This document shows positions 25,656 to 33,557 of a stretch of DNA of 64,000 nucleotides, one piece after another. Below the pieces are notes generated by a model, which did no database searches, had not been told where the DNA came from, and saw only the letters and a list, made by a program, of their open reading frames with translations. The stretch is taken from NCBI GenBank assembly GCA_965224275.1, contig CBDCYR010000012.1:186001-250000 (forward strand). Reading direction: 5' to 3'. The position numbers and the translations under genes are program-made. Every line of letters starts with the position of its first letter. The stretch's first letter is position 1. Source of the DNA: CAUZWH01 sp965224275 (lineage in GTDB: Bacteria; Pseudomonadota; Alphaproteobacteria; SHVV01).

Positions 25656-26689
25656 CGGTCGAGCCGAAAGAGCCTGAGCGGCTCAGTTTTGCCGCGAAGC
25701 GTGACAGGGCCGATGTCATCGAACAAGAACTCGTCCCGGTTTCCAAGGCGGTGAACGAGATCCTCAGAGGCAAGCAACGGCGCCCCGAGCTCCTTACATG
25801 CGGTTTCGATTCTCGCAGTGGTGTTGACGGTATCGCCGAGAAATACAATTGCCTGCTTTACGACACCCATTTCGCCCGCCACAACGGGGCCGATATGCAG
25901 CGCTGCGCGAAATTTTGGGATGTGGCCGAAGCTTAGTTGGTAAGCGGCATTTCGCGAATCGACCGCGTCGCAAATATCGAGAAAACACCGTACGCAGCGG
26001 CCCTGATGGAGTCCGAGATCGGGCTTCCATGTGACGATAACTTCATCGCCCACGTAATCGTAGATCTCGCCCCGCGACACGAGGATCGGTTCGGTCACAT
26101 CGCGAATGAACTCGTTCATGAGCCGATGGAAAGCCAGGTGGCCGATGCGCTCGGCGAGTTCGGTTGAACCGACGAGATCGAGGAACATGAAGATCCGTTC
26201 CTCTTCACGCGGCCTGTAGTAGTAGCCGGTAAGGAACTTGGTAAGCACGCCTCGTCCCAACATCTGGTCGATCCGGGCAATCACGTTGAACATGATGCTG
26301 ATTGCGAAGGATACCGCGACGGTGCTGAGAAAATTACCGTCGCGCCATCCCCAACCCACTGGTTCGACGCCGACAACGACAAAGCTCGATTTGATAACGA
26401 GTGTAAATACCGCGAGGTAGAAAACAGATCGTACAACGACGTTGACCAGAAATGGCGCGCGCTTGAGCCAAAACAACGCACCGATGTTGCCGGAGAATAT
26501 CTCGAAACTGGCGATCAACAGGCTAATCAGGCAGCCGTTATAGGCGCCGATCAGGGCTGAGCGATAGACAAACGAGCCACTCGGTTCCTCACCGATCAAA
26601 ACGCCGAAAAACGCGCTGCCGACGGTCGAACAAACCACCACAATGAGTAGGTTGCGCAGTTTGGTACGATCTAATTCGGTTAATCGCAT
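25652..26689 (-). CDS. Membrane class III adenylate/guanylate cyclase
   Basis: 345 residues. The N-terminal half (about 10-160) holds four to five transmembrane helices. The C-terminal half is a class III nucleotide cyclase domain: FMFLDLVGSTELAERIGH contains the first metal Asp, YVGDEVIVTW the second, and FLGDTVNTTARIETACKELG the adenine/transition-state region. It should make cAMP or cGMP from the triphosphate. No HAMP or sensor domain is apparent, so the membrane part may itself be the sensor. The ATG at 26689 is 6 bp past the stop of an MFS stub. The stop codon is provided by a dispersed palindrome. Confidence 0.88.
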   Translation of the reverse strand: MRLTELDRTKLRNLLIVVVCSTVGSAFFGVLIGEEPSGSFVYRSALIGAYNGCLISLLIASFEIFSGNIGALFWLKRAPFLVNVVVRSVFYLAVFTLVIKSSFVVVGVEPVGWGWRDGNFLSTVAVSFAISIMFNVIARIDQMLGRGVLTKFLTGYYYRPREEERIFMFLDLVGSTELAERIGHLAFHRLMNEFIRDVTEPILVSRGEIYDYVGDEVIVTWKPDLGLHQGRCVRCFLDICDAVDSRNAAYQLSFGHIPKFRAALHIGPVVAGEMGVVKQAIVFLGDTVNTTARIETACKELGAPLLASEDLVHRLGNRDEFLFDDIGPVTLRGKTEPLRLFRLDR

Positions 26690-26695
26690 GCGTTA

Positions 26696-26962
26696 CTACA
26701 CCTTCGCTCGTTCATGGCTGCTGCGGTCGGCGAGAAATCCGATGGTTGACCCTACCACCGCACCAACCATCAGGATTGCTGACACGACCCAACCGGCGCC
26801 GACCAATCCAATGCCCAGTTCGTTACGAATGAACGGCCATGCCGGGGGTGCCTTCCCGATCTGCATCGCCCCCACTGTTGCTGCGGCGAATACCAGGAAA
26901 ATGACGCGCCAGTCGGATTCGGTCGCTGTGCTCAACTGGGTCGGGTCAGAGATGATGGGCAT
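26696..26962 (-). pseudogene. N-terminal stub of an MFS transporter
   Basis: About 88 codons (open to 27022) encoding only the first two helices of a major facilitator. VFAAATVGAMQIGKAPPAWP and GLVGAGWVVSAILMVGAVVG are followed by GFLADRSSHERAKV, the motif-A loop that should lead to helix 3. Then it stops. The remaining ten helices are absent. The cyclase gene begins 6 bp later on the same strand, so a deletion probably fused the 5' end of a transporter gene to the cyclase leader. A short two-helix regulatory peptide is a less likely alternative. Confidence 0.65.
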
Positions 26963-27079
26963 CAGGACAGCTTGGGAGTTTACCGGTTTCACGGTATGCA
27001 TGAGCGCGCTCGACGGGGCCACAAGTTTTACTCAGTTGGTCGGGCCAATTTCGAGCTCACCGGATGCGAGGATCTAAGT

Positions 27080-28106
27080 TTGTCTCGGTTACATTTAATC
27101 GATCAACCTTTCCGCCTTTCAGAAGAATTGCGAGCGGCGCTGGCCGCGGGGCAACCCATCGTTGCTTTGGAATCCTCGCTGATCGCACACGGATTCCCAA
27201 GACCGGACAATCTGAATCTGGGACGAGAAATTGAGGCCACGGTTCGAAATTGGGGTGCTGTGCCGGCAACGATAGCGATCGTTGAGGGTGAGATTTGTAT
27301 CGGGCTTAACGACGATGAGCTCTGCCGGATTGCCGAAGATGATAACGTGCATAAATGCTCAGCGCGCGACCTGGCTTACCTCGTCGCGAACCGCCTGAAC
27401 GGCGGTACCACGGTTGCGGCAACGGCGAGAATCTCTGCCGCTGTGGGAATTCAAGTGTTTGCCACTGGCGGCATTGGCGGGGTGCATCGTGGCGCTGCAG
27501 CCAGCTACGACGTATCGGCAGATCTTATCGAACTGGGGCGCTCGCGCGTTGCGGTCGTGTGTGCCGGCGCCAAGGTCCTCCTTGATTTGCCTGCGACGTT
27601 GGAGGTTCTCGAAACACAGTCCGTTCCGATCGTGGGGTATAGGTGCGATGAGTTTCCGGCTTTCTACACGGCTCGAAGCGGGCTGCCGCTCAAGTGTCGA
27701 GTCGATGATGCCGTGCCGGTCGAGCAGCCGCCAGACCGTATCGCGTCCGGGCTAGCCGAGATCGTCCGGGCGCATCAGAGAATGGACGCACCGGCAGCGA
27801 TTATCGATCCCATATCTAGCCGAGATCGTCCGGGCGCATCAGAGAATGGACGCACCGGCAGCGATTATTATCTGCAACCCTCCACCGGAGGCCTATGCGC
27901 TGGACGCGTTGGAATTGGAGGGCTTCGTCACCGATGCGTTGGCCGAGGCAGATTCGGAAGGCGTCTTGGGGCCTGAGGTAACGCCGTTCGTATTAAAGGG
28001 GCTGGCTCGATTGTCAGATGGCCGCTCGCGTGACTGCAATCGGGCCTTGGTCCTCGACAACGCGAAGGTCGCGGCCGACATGGCCGTTGAGTTGGCGGCC
28101 GATTGA
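27080..28106 (+). pseudogene. psuG: Pseudouridine-5'-phosphate glycosidase, broken by a 64-bp partial duplication
   Basis: PsuG splits pseudouridine 5'-phosphate to uracil and ribose 5-phosphate. The body is well conserved: GQPIVALESSLIAHGFPRPDN, GGTTVAATARISAAVGIQVFATGG, VVCAGAKVLLDLPATLEVLE. At 27752-27804 a 53-bp segment is repeated at 27816-27868 with 11 bp between, a net gain of 64 bp that shifts the frame. The rest of PsuG (ICNPPPEAYALD ... GRALVLDNAKVAAD-like end) continues in the new frame to 28106. As read, the product changes to junk after MDAPAAII. The TTG start at 27080 has GAGGA upstream; no earlier ATG fits. Confidence 0.85.
27752..27868 (+). repeat. 53-bp direct duplication inside psuG
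   Basis: Copies 27752-27804 and 27816-27868 are identical over 53 bp, separated by 11 bp of extra sequence. The offset of 64 bp is not a multiple of three, so the duplication shifts the psuG frame. Confidence 0.9.
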
Positions 28107-28117
28107 GCGCTAAACCG

Positions 28118-28957
28118 CTACTCCTTCATCTCACGCCGCCACTTGAACCACCGCTTTTCGAGGAGTTCGAGGACTCCGTCCATCGTCGACAACATGACGA
28201 TCAGGAGGAAGGTCCAGGCAATCAACCCGGCCGTGTCAAACAGCTGATTGGTCAACATCATCTCGGCGCCAATCCCGGTGCCGGCAGCGATCGCTTCAGC
28301 GAATACGGCGATGCGACCTGCAAAACTGAGACTTAGGCGCAAGGCCGAGAAGATGAACGGCGTTGCTGCGGGGATGATGAGAAACCTCAACATGCCCCAT
28401 TGCGTCGGCCGCAGTGCCTTGGTCATCTGGTAGAGCTCGTACGACACGCTGCGAACACCGTCGTAGGTGTTAAGGGCCGTAATCGGGAACGTGATAATGA
28501 ACATGAAGAACCACACGCGGACTTCCATATTGCGGAACCACAACACCCCGAGCAGCACCCACGTCAGTGCCGGCACACCCATGATCAATCGGATCAGCGG
28601 GCGCGCGAAAAAATTGAACAGCGGCGAGGTCGCCATTACCACGCCGACCGCAATTCCAAATACGGCGGAGACTGCAAAGCCGCCGAGAATGCGTATCAGC
28701 GTTTCACTGATCGAAACGTAGGTGGCGTACTGCCCCATTAGCTCGATCGTCGTATCGATGGCGATGGGAATCGTAGGGAAGATGTAGGTTGGTAGGTATT
28801 GGCCCGCGTACCGCCAAAACAGAAGAATCAGAGCGATTGCGATGATCGTTCCGAGAGTGTCTCGCTGAGTCCCAAGCCAACGAGTCCAGCGCTGAGCGAG
28901 CGGGTTCGTCGGGACTTGTTCCACGTTTGCTTCGGGCTTGGATACATCAGTGCTCAT
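28118..28957 (-). CDS. ABC transporter permease, SsuC/TauC type
   Basis: 279 residues with about six transmembrane helices and a binding-protein-dependent permease domain. The EAA coupling loop is AEAIAAGTGIGAEMMLTNQL near residue 225-245. It resembles nitrate/sulfonate/taurine/thiamine-precursor importers. It follows its ATPase by 18 bp on the minus strand. Two copies would form the membrane channel. No periplasmic binding protein lies in this neighbourhood, so the ligand is unknown. It is convergent with the broken psuG, 11 bp away. Confidence 0.88.
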   Translation of the reverse strand: MSTDVSKPEANVEQVPTNPLAQRWTRWLGTQRDTLGTIIAIALILLFWRYAGQYLPTYIFPTIPIAIDTTIELMGQYATYVSISETLIRILGGFAVSAVFGIAVGVVMATSPLFNFFARPLIRLIMGVPALTWVLLGVLWFRNMEVRVWFFMFIITFPITALNTYDGVRSVSYELYQMTKALRPTQWGMLRFLIIPAATPFIFSALRLSLSFAGRIAVFAEAIAAGTGIGAEMMLTNQLFDTAGLIAWTFLLIVMLSTMDGVLELLEKRWFKWRREMKE

Positions 28958-28975
28958 GCTGTTCCAGCGACCACT

Positions 28976-29749
28976 CTAGTCCTGTGATTCGATTTCGATA
29001 TTGCCGAAGATCTCTTCGCGCATCCGATCGCGCTGAATGGCCCAGTCGTCCGCTGCTCGGGCCTCGGCCAATTCATGGACCGAAAGAACCCGCGCCGGTT
29101 TCCCCAGCACCATGATGCGTGTACCGATTTCGAGCGCTTCGGAGATATTGTGGGTCACGACGATCGCCGCCGCCTGGGTCTCGGCAATTAATGCCAGGCA
29201 ATCTTTCCGTAGGCTGTAAGCCGTCACTTCGTCCAGATGCCCGAACGCCTCATCCAGAAGGATAACTTGCGGGCTGGTAACGAACGCACGGGCGATCGAG
29301 GTACGTTGGCGCATCCCACCGGAAAGCTGGTGCGGATAGGCTTCCTCCCAACCGCCAAGGCCAACTTTGGTAAGCCAACTCGATGCTGCCGCATAGCGTT
29401 CCTCCTTGTCGATGCCGGCAACCTCCAGGGCGATGGCGGCATTGTCGATCACATTACGCCACGGCAGCAGACGGTCGGTCTGGAAAACCACCGCCAACTT
29501 GCCTCGCATCGCCATAAAATCGTCGTGGGGCGAAAGGCCGTCGATTCGGATTGTTCCGTCTGTCGGCTTGTCGATCCCGAGCATGAGGTTAACCAGCGTC
29601 GATTTTCCGCAACCGGTCTTGCCGCAGATGCAAACGATCTCGCTCCTGCCGACCGTGAAACTAACGTCCCTGACGGCAGTAAAGCGCTCGCCGTCGATTC
29701 CGGACTCAAAGTCTTTGCGCACGGATTGAACTTCGACAACCGTATTCAT
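28976..29749 (-). CDS. ABC transporter ATP-binding protein, SsuB/TauB type
   Basis: 257 residues with a complete ABC set: Walker A GKTGCGKSTL, Q-loop FQTDRLLPW, signature LSGGMRQRTSIARA, Walker B VILLDEAFGHLDE and the H-loop VVTHNISEALEIG. The sequence falls with nitrate/sulfonate/taurine importer ATPases. The ATG at 29749 is preferred over two upstream GTG codons, with GAGG at suitable spacing. It pairs with the downstream permease. The PhyH cluster upstream on the same strand is separated by a terminator-like hairpin, so the two may be independently transcribed although adjacent. Confidence 0.9.
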   Translation of the reverse strand: MNTVVEVQSVRKDFESGIDGERFTAVRDVSFTVGRSEIVCICGKTGCGKSTLVNLMLGIDKPTDGTIRIDGLSPHDDFMAMRGKLAVVFQTDRLLPWRNVIDNAAIALEVAGIDKEERYAAASSWLTKVGLGGWEEAYPHQLSGGMRQRTSIARAFVTSPQVILLDEAFGHLDEVTAYSLRKDCLALIAETQAAAIVVTHNISEALEIGTRIMVLGKPARVLSVHELAEARAADDWAIQRDRMREEIFGNIEIESQD

Positions 29750-29787
29750 CACCACGCCTCAGCAATGGGCACGTTGGGTAGATTATG

Positions 29788-29820
29788 CAAAACGGAGAGG
29801 CTTCGCGAGGAAGCCTCCCC
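29788..29820 (-). terminator. Terminator after the PhyH cluster
   Basis: Read on the minus strand, GAGGCTTC (complement of 29810-29817) pairs with GAAGCCTC (complement of 29797-29804), followed by TCCGTTTTGC. A GC-rich stem with a short T run follows the last PhyH gene (stop 29909). The rest of the 159-bp gap shows nothing else clear. Confidence 0.55.
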
Positions 29821-29908
29821 TATGTGATTGCCCTTGGCGGACTGGGGGATGCTAATCGAATCGGAATAACCGATCCAGCAAGCATGCCCTCTATGCTTGT
29901 CGAACGTC

Positions 29909-30811
29909 CTATTCGGCCGCGACCTCGCGGACGCCTGAGCGTGGCCAAATCATCGGAAACACGCTGTGGGTTGCGTCGGCCGGAAAGGCCTCGCCATGGT
30001 CCAATCCGGGGTCGGTGTAGGGGCGGATTGCCGTTGCCGTTGCCCGAATCGCATACGACGCATCATCGCCGACCAACCGATAGCCGATCGCGCGACGTCG
30101 TCGATCGGTGGTGTTTCCCGGGGCTCCATGCACCAGGCCAAGTTTGGCGATCAAACAATCGCCAGGTTCGGTGTCGAACGAAATGATGTCGTATTCATCG
30201 CGATTGTTCTTGATGTCGAGCATGGGCTCGACTTGATCCTCGGGGCGCGTCGACCCAACATTTTGATCGTGTCCACTTAGGAAGCTGTGGCGGTCAGGGT
30301 CACCGGTCGTTGTCGACTCAAAACGACGGCCCCACAGGTGGGACCCGCGCACCCATTCGACCGCGCCGCTATCGGCGGTTACGTGGTCGAGCGATAGCCA
30401 CAACCCCATTGTCTGCGAGCCTTCGCAGGGGTTTCCGTAGGTATCTTGGTGCCATCGGGTTTCACCGTGCGGCGAACGCGGTTCCTTGACGAGGATGAAG
30501 TCGTAAAGCAGGTTTACGCGATCCGACTTCATCGCCTGCGCGGCTATTTCCGGTACCGCCGATTCGAACGACATCGCACGAAAATCCTCATTAAACGTCC
30601 AGATGTAATTGTCGTAGACGAAACGGCCCGGTTTTCCCTGCGGATTGAGATCGCCCATTCGTTCGCTCGGTGCGTCGAGGATGACGTCGACAGCCCCGCG
30701 CATACGCTCGATCCAATCGCGATCAAACATCCCTTTGACCAACGCAATCCCGTCGCGCTCGAATGCATCGAGTTCGTCCGCGGTCAATGCGCATGGCATG
30801 TTCGGATTCAT
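29909..30811 (-). CDS. PhyH-family 2-oxoglutarate dioxygenase, paralog 1
   Basis: 300 residues of the phytanoyl-CoA dioxygenase family: a jelly-roll Fe(II)/2-oxoglutarate oxygenase. The iron HxD is in ETRWHQDTYGNP, the distal His in LVHGAPGNTTDRRRRAIGYR, and its Arg run probably includes the 2-oxoglutarate ligand. The substrate is not known. The ATG at 30811 overlaps the TGA of paralog 2 (ATGA), with AAGGAG inside the preceding gene, showing translational coupling. It is the last of four tandem paralogs and carries an unusual 20-residue insertion after GRRFE. It ends before a terminator and then the ABC genes. Confidence 0.9.
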   Translation of the reverse strand: MNPNMPCALTADELDAFERDGIALVKGMFDRDWIERMRGAVDVILDAPSERMGDLNPQGKPGRFVYDNYIWTFNEDFRAMSFESAVPEIAAQAMKSDRVNLLYDFILVKEPRSPHGETRWHQDTYGNPCEGSQTMGLWLSLDHVTADSGAVEWVRGSHLWGRRFESTTTGDPDRHSFLSGHDQNVGSTRPEDQVEPMLDIKNNRDEYDIISFDTEPGDCLIAKLGLVHGAPGNTTDRRRRAIGYRLVGDDASYAIRATATAIRPYTDPGLDHGEAFPADATHSVFPMIWPRSGVREVAAE

Positions 30812-31644
30812 GGCGTTCTCCTTTCGTGTGGCCAAATTGTCGGGAACTGATCGTGGCCTTTAGGAATGGGGTCGCCCGGTTGTAGCCCGGGATCGTATTT
30901 TGGTTTGGGACGGCCGGGCCCGCGCTCGGCGTAAACGGCATCATCGCCGCACAAGCGATAGACTACCGCCCGCCGGCGTGCGTCGCTGTGGTTGCCCGGC
31001 GCCCAATGGACCGTCAGCAGGTGGTTGACGATGCAGTCACCCGGCTCGGTTTCAAACTGAACAATGTCATAGCGCTCGCGGTCCGCATCGATGTCCGGCA
31101 TCGGTTCGAGTCCATCATCGATCTCGTAGGCGCCGCCTTGGAAGGGCCGCGTGGCGAACCACCGGCCCCATTTATGAGAGCCGCGAATCCATTCCGCGGC
31201 GCCGCTTTGTGGCGTTGCGTGGTCCAGCGATAGCCACATACCGCAGACCTGGGTGCCATCAACCCAGTTGTAGGGAAGATCATGGTGCCAGGGCGAGATT
31301 GCCGGGGTCTGCGGCTCTTTCGTCAACATCATGTCGAGCAGCAAATTGACGCGGCTCGATCGCATACAGGCGGCGGCGATCTCTCCGACCGGTGATTCAA
31401 GTGCCAACGCTTTGAAACCGTCATCCGCCATCCACATGAACAAATCGCGTTCGAAACGCCCGGGCGTGCCTTTTGGGTTGATCAGCATGCCTTCGTCGGT
31501 GGGATTGGCAATGATGCGGTCCATCGCCGCGCGGGCGCAAGCGACCCATTCGCCGTCGAACAAACCGCGCAGGCAAACCACGCCATCGCGTTGAAACGTT
31601 TCGACATCGCTGTCGCTAACAACCGCTTGTAATTGTGCGTCCAT
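30808..31644 (-). CDS. PhyH-family 2-oxoglutarate dioxygenase, paralog 2
   Basis: 278 residues. Iron ligands are in SPWHHDLPYNW (HxD) and TVHWAPGNHSDARRRAVVYR (distal His and Arg). It is the most divergent of the four around the active site: the GNPVEGPQ segment of paralogs 3 and 4 is replaced by YNWVDGTQ, which suggests a different substrate. It starts 15 bp after paralog 3 and overlaps paralog 1 by 4 bp, so it belongs to one transcript. The family hydroxylates small carboxylates, CoA esters, betaines, ectoine or phosphonates; no choice is possible here. Confidence 0.9.
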   Translation of the reverse strand: MDAQLQAVVSDSDVETFQRDGVVCLRGLFDGEWVACARAAMDRIIANPTDEGMLINPKGTPGRFERDLFMWMADDGFKALALESPVGEIAAACMRSSRVNLLLDMMLTKEPQTPAISPWHHDLPYNWVDGTQVCGMWLSLDHATPQSGAAEWIRGSHKWGRWFATRPFQGGAYEIDDGLEPMPDIDADRERYDIVQFETEPGDCIVNHLLTVHWAPGNHSDARRRAVVYRLCGDDAVYAERGPGRPKPKYDPGLQPGDPIPKGHDQFPTIWPHERRTP

Positions 31645-31659
31645 CGTCCGGGGTTCTCA

Positions 31660-32508
31660 TCACTGGCGCGACCAGACTTGGGGAAATATGTGATGCTCGG
31701 GATCGGGTGGAAAGTGGGCCCCGTCCTCTATGCCGACGTCGACATTGGGATGGATGCTGAGGCGCGTATTGCGCACCGCATAAGTCGCTTGTTCGCCCGC
31801 GAACCTGAGGCCGATCGCCCGCCGTCGGCGGTCCGTCGTATTGCTGCCGGCGGCGTGGCACATCAGCATGTCGAAAACGATCGCATCACCCGGCTTGGCA
31901 CCGATTGTAACGATATCGTAGTCCTCCGCGCTGGCGTCGATATTGGGCATGTCTTCGAGCCCTTCGGGCTGTTGCGCATCGTCAGGGCGGCCTCGATAGC
32001 TTTCATGCGCAGTTACGTCCCCTGATCCTCTGGGTTCGAAACGACGGCCCCATCTGTGCGAACCGCGGATGAACTTGAGCGCTCCACTCTCGGGCGTAAC
32101 CTCATCCAGGGAGATCCACATGCTCATCGCCTGTGGTCCCTCAACGGGATTGCCCGGCGCGTCTTGGTGCCAAGCGGTGGGCTTGTCTGAATTAGGCTCC
32201 TTGACCGAGATGAAGTCGAAAACCAGGTTTACGCGATCCGCGACCATGATCGCTGCGCCGATCTCGGCGGCCGGTGAATCAAAAACAATTTCCTTAAAAC
32301 TTGGAAATACTGGCCACAGCCAGGTGTCAAAGACATAGCGGCCAGGTTTGTCACGATCGATGTCCATCGTGTATTCGCCCGGATGATCAAGCGCTTGATC
32401 TGCCGCTACGCGCATTTTTTCGATCCAATCCGCTTCGAACGCGTTGTCTATGCGAACAACCCCGTCGTCACGGTATTGCTGAATCAATTCGTCGCTAATC
32501 GTCACCAT
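31660..32508 (-). CDS. PhyH-family 2-oxoglutarate dioxygenase, paralog 3
   Basis: 282 residues. HxD in TAWHQDAPGNPVEGPQ, distal site MCHAAGSNTTDRRRRAIGLR. It shares the long segments NLVFDFISVKEP, FAGEQATYAVR and HxIFPQVW with paralog 4, so these two are the closest pair and probably the most recent duplication. A GTG/ATG region at 32508 gives the N-terminus MVTISDELIQQYRDDGVVRI, typical of the family. It is preceded by a 91-bp gap after paralog 4 and followed by 15 bp before paralog 2. Confidence 0.9.
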   Translation of the reverse strand: MVTISDELIQQYRDDGVVRIDNAFEADWIEKMRVAADQALDHPGEYTMDIDRDKPGRYVFDTWLWPVFPSFKEIVFDSPAAEIGAAIMVADRVNLVFDFISVKEPNSDKPTAWHQDAPGNPVEGPQAMSMWISLDEVTPESGALKFIRGSHRWGRRFEPRGSGDVTAHESYRGRPDDAQQPEGLEDMPNIDASAEDYDIVTIGAKPGDAIVFDMLMCHAAGSNTTDRRRRAIGLRFAGEQATYAVRNTRLSIHPNVDVGIEDGAHFPPDPEHHIFPQVWSRQ

Positions 32509-32599
32509 CGGTCGATCTCTGTTGCCAACGCCGTATTATGCCGTCTGTTCAAGGAGACGCAAAATTCGGCCCCGCCCAGGCCGACACGGTACGAAACTG

Positions 32600-33469
32600 T
32601 TAGGCGGCGTGCGGCCAGACTTGCGGAAAAACAGGGTGATCGGGCTCGGCCGGGAAGTGGTCACCATGCGCGAGGTTGGGATCGATCAACGGTCGGATAT
32701 TGAGCTTGGTTTCACGAACCGCGTAAGTCGCCTGTTCACCGGCAAAGCGCAATCCGAGCGCACGCCGGCGCCGATCCGAGTTGTTTCCGGGCGACGAGTG
32801 AATGTTTAAGACGTCGTGCATGATGACGTCACCCGGGTTGGTTTCGAAACTTAAAATATCGTCCGCGTTTACAATCGCATCGATGTCGGGCATTTCTTCG
32901 AGACCGTTCGGCCGGCTGGTATCGGGCGCCCGTCCCGCATAGAGCTCGTGGTCGTAAACATCATTGGAGCCGACAGGCTCAAATCGGCGCCCCCATTTGT
33001 GCGAGCCCCGCACGTAGCGTACTGCGCCGCTTTTAGCGGTGACATGGTCGAGCGAAACCCAAAACGTACCGGCCTGGGGCCCCTCAACCGGGTTGCCCGG
33101 CGCATCCTGATGCCAGACCGCCGGTTGCGAGGTGTGCGGCTCCTTGACCGAGATAAAGTCAAACACGAGATTAACCCGCTTGGCGTTCAGTATGTCGGCC
33201 GCAAGTCCGGCCCATGGCGCTGAGAAGACGACGTCGCGAAACCGGTCATTGTAGGTCCACAGCCAGGTATCGAACGTAAAACGGCCATCACCATCGTCGT
33301 TGATGTCCATGCTTTGCGGACCCGGATTGTCGAGCACGTCATCGACGGCGACCTGCATCTTCTCAACCCAGTCCGGGTCGAATACATCCTTGAGGAAAAG
33401 AACGCCGTCGGCGTTGAATTGCTCGATCTGTTGCTGCGTAACCGGGTATTTGGTTGCGGTGCGGCTCAC
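32600..33469 (-). CDS. PhyH-family 2-oxoglutarate dioxygenase, paralog 4
   Basis: 289 residues, first in the transcription order. HxD is in PAVWHQDAPGNPVEGPQ, the distal His in NIHSSPGNNSDRRRRALGLR. The frame is open to 33487, but the GTG at 33469 is preferred because GGAGG lies 8 bp upstream of it, inside the longer version. It begins 88 bp after the DD-carboxypeptidase stop on the same strand. Together the four genes form a minus-strand array with conserved metal and co-substrate motifs, so all should be catalytic. The substrate is unknown. Confidence 0.9.
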   Translation of the reverse strand: MSRTATKYPVTQQQIEQFNADGVLFLKDVFDPDWVEKMQVAVDDVLDNPGPQSMDINDDGDGRFTFDTWLWTYNDRFRDVVFSAPWAGLAADILNAKRVNLVFDFISVKEPHTSQPAVWHQDAPGNPVEGPQAGTFWVSLDHVTAKSGAVRYVRGSHKWGRRFEPVGSNDVYDHELYAGRAPDTSRPNGLEEMPDIDAIVNADDILSFETNPGDVIMHDVLNIHSSPGNNSDRRRRALGLRFAGEQATYAVRETKLNIRPLIDPNLAHGDHFPAEPDHPVFPQVWPHAA

Positions 33470-33557
33470 GTGAGGATCCTCCGGCACGCTACCGATTGGC
33501 CGGTAGCCTCGTCGGTCGATTGTACGACGTAAACCGCGTCTTACGCAGCGAAATTGG

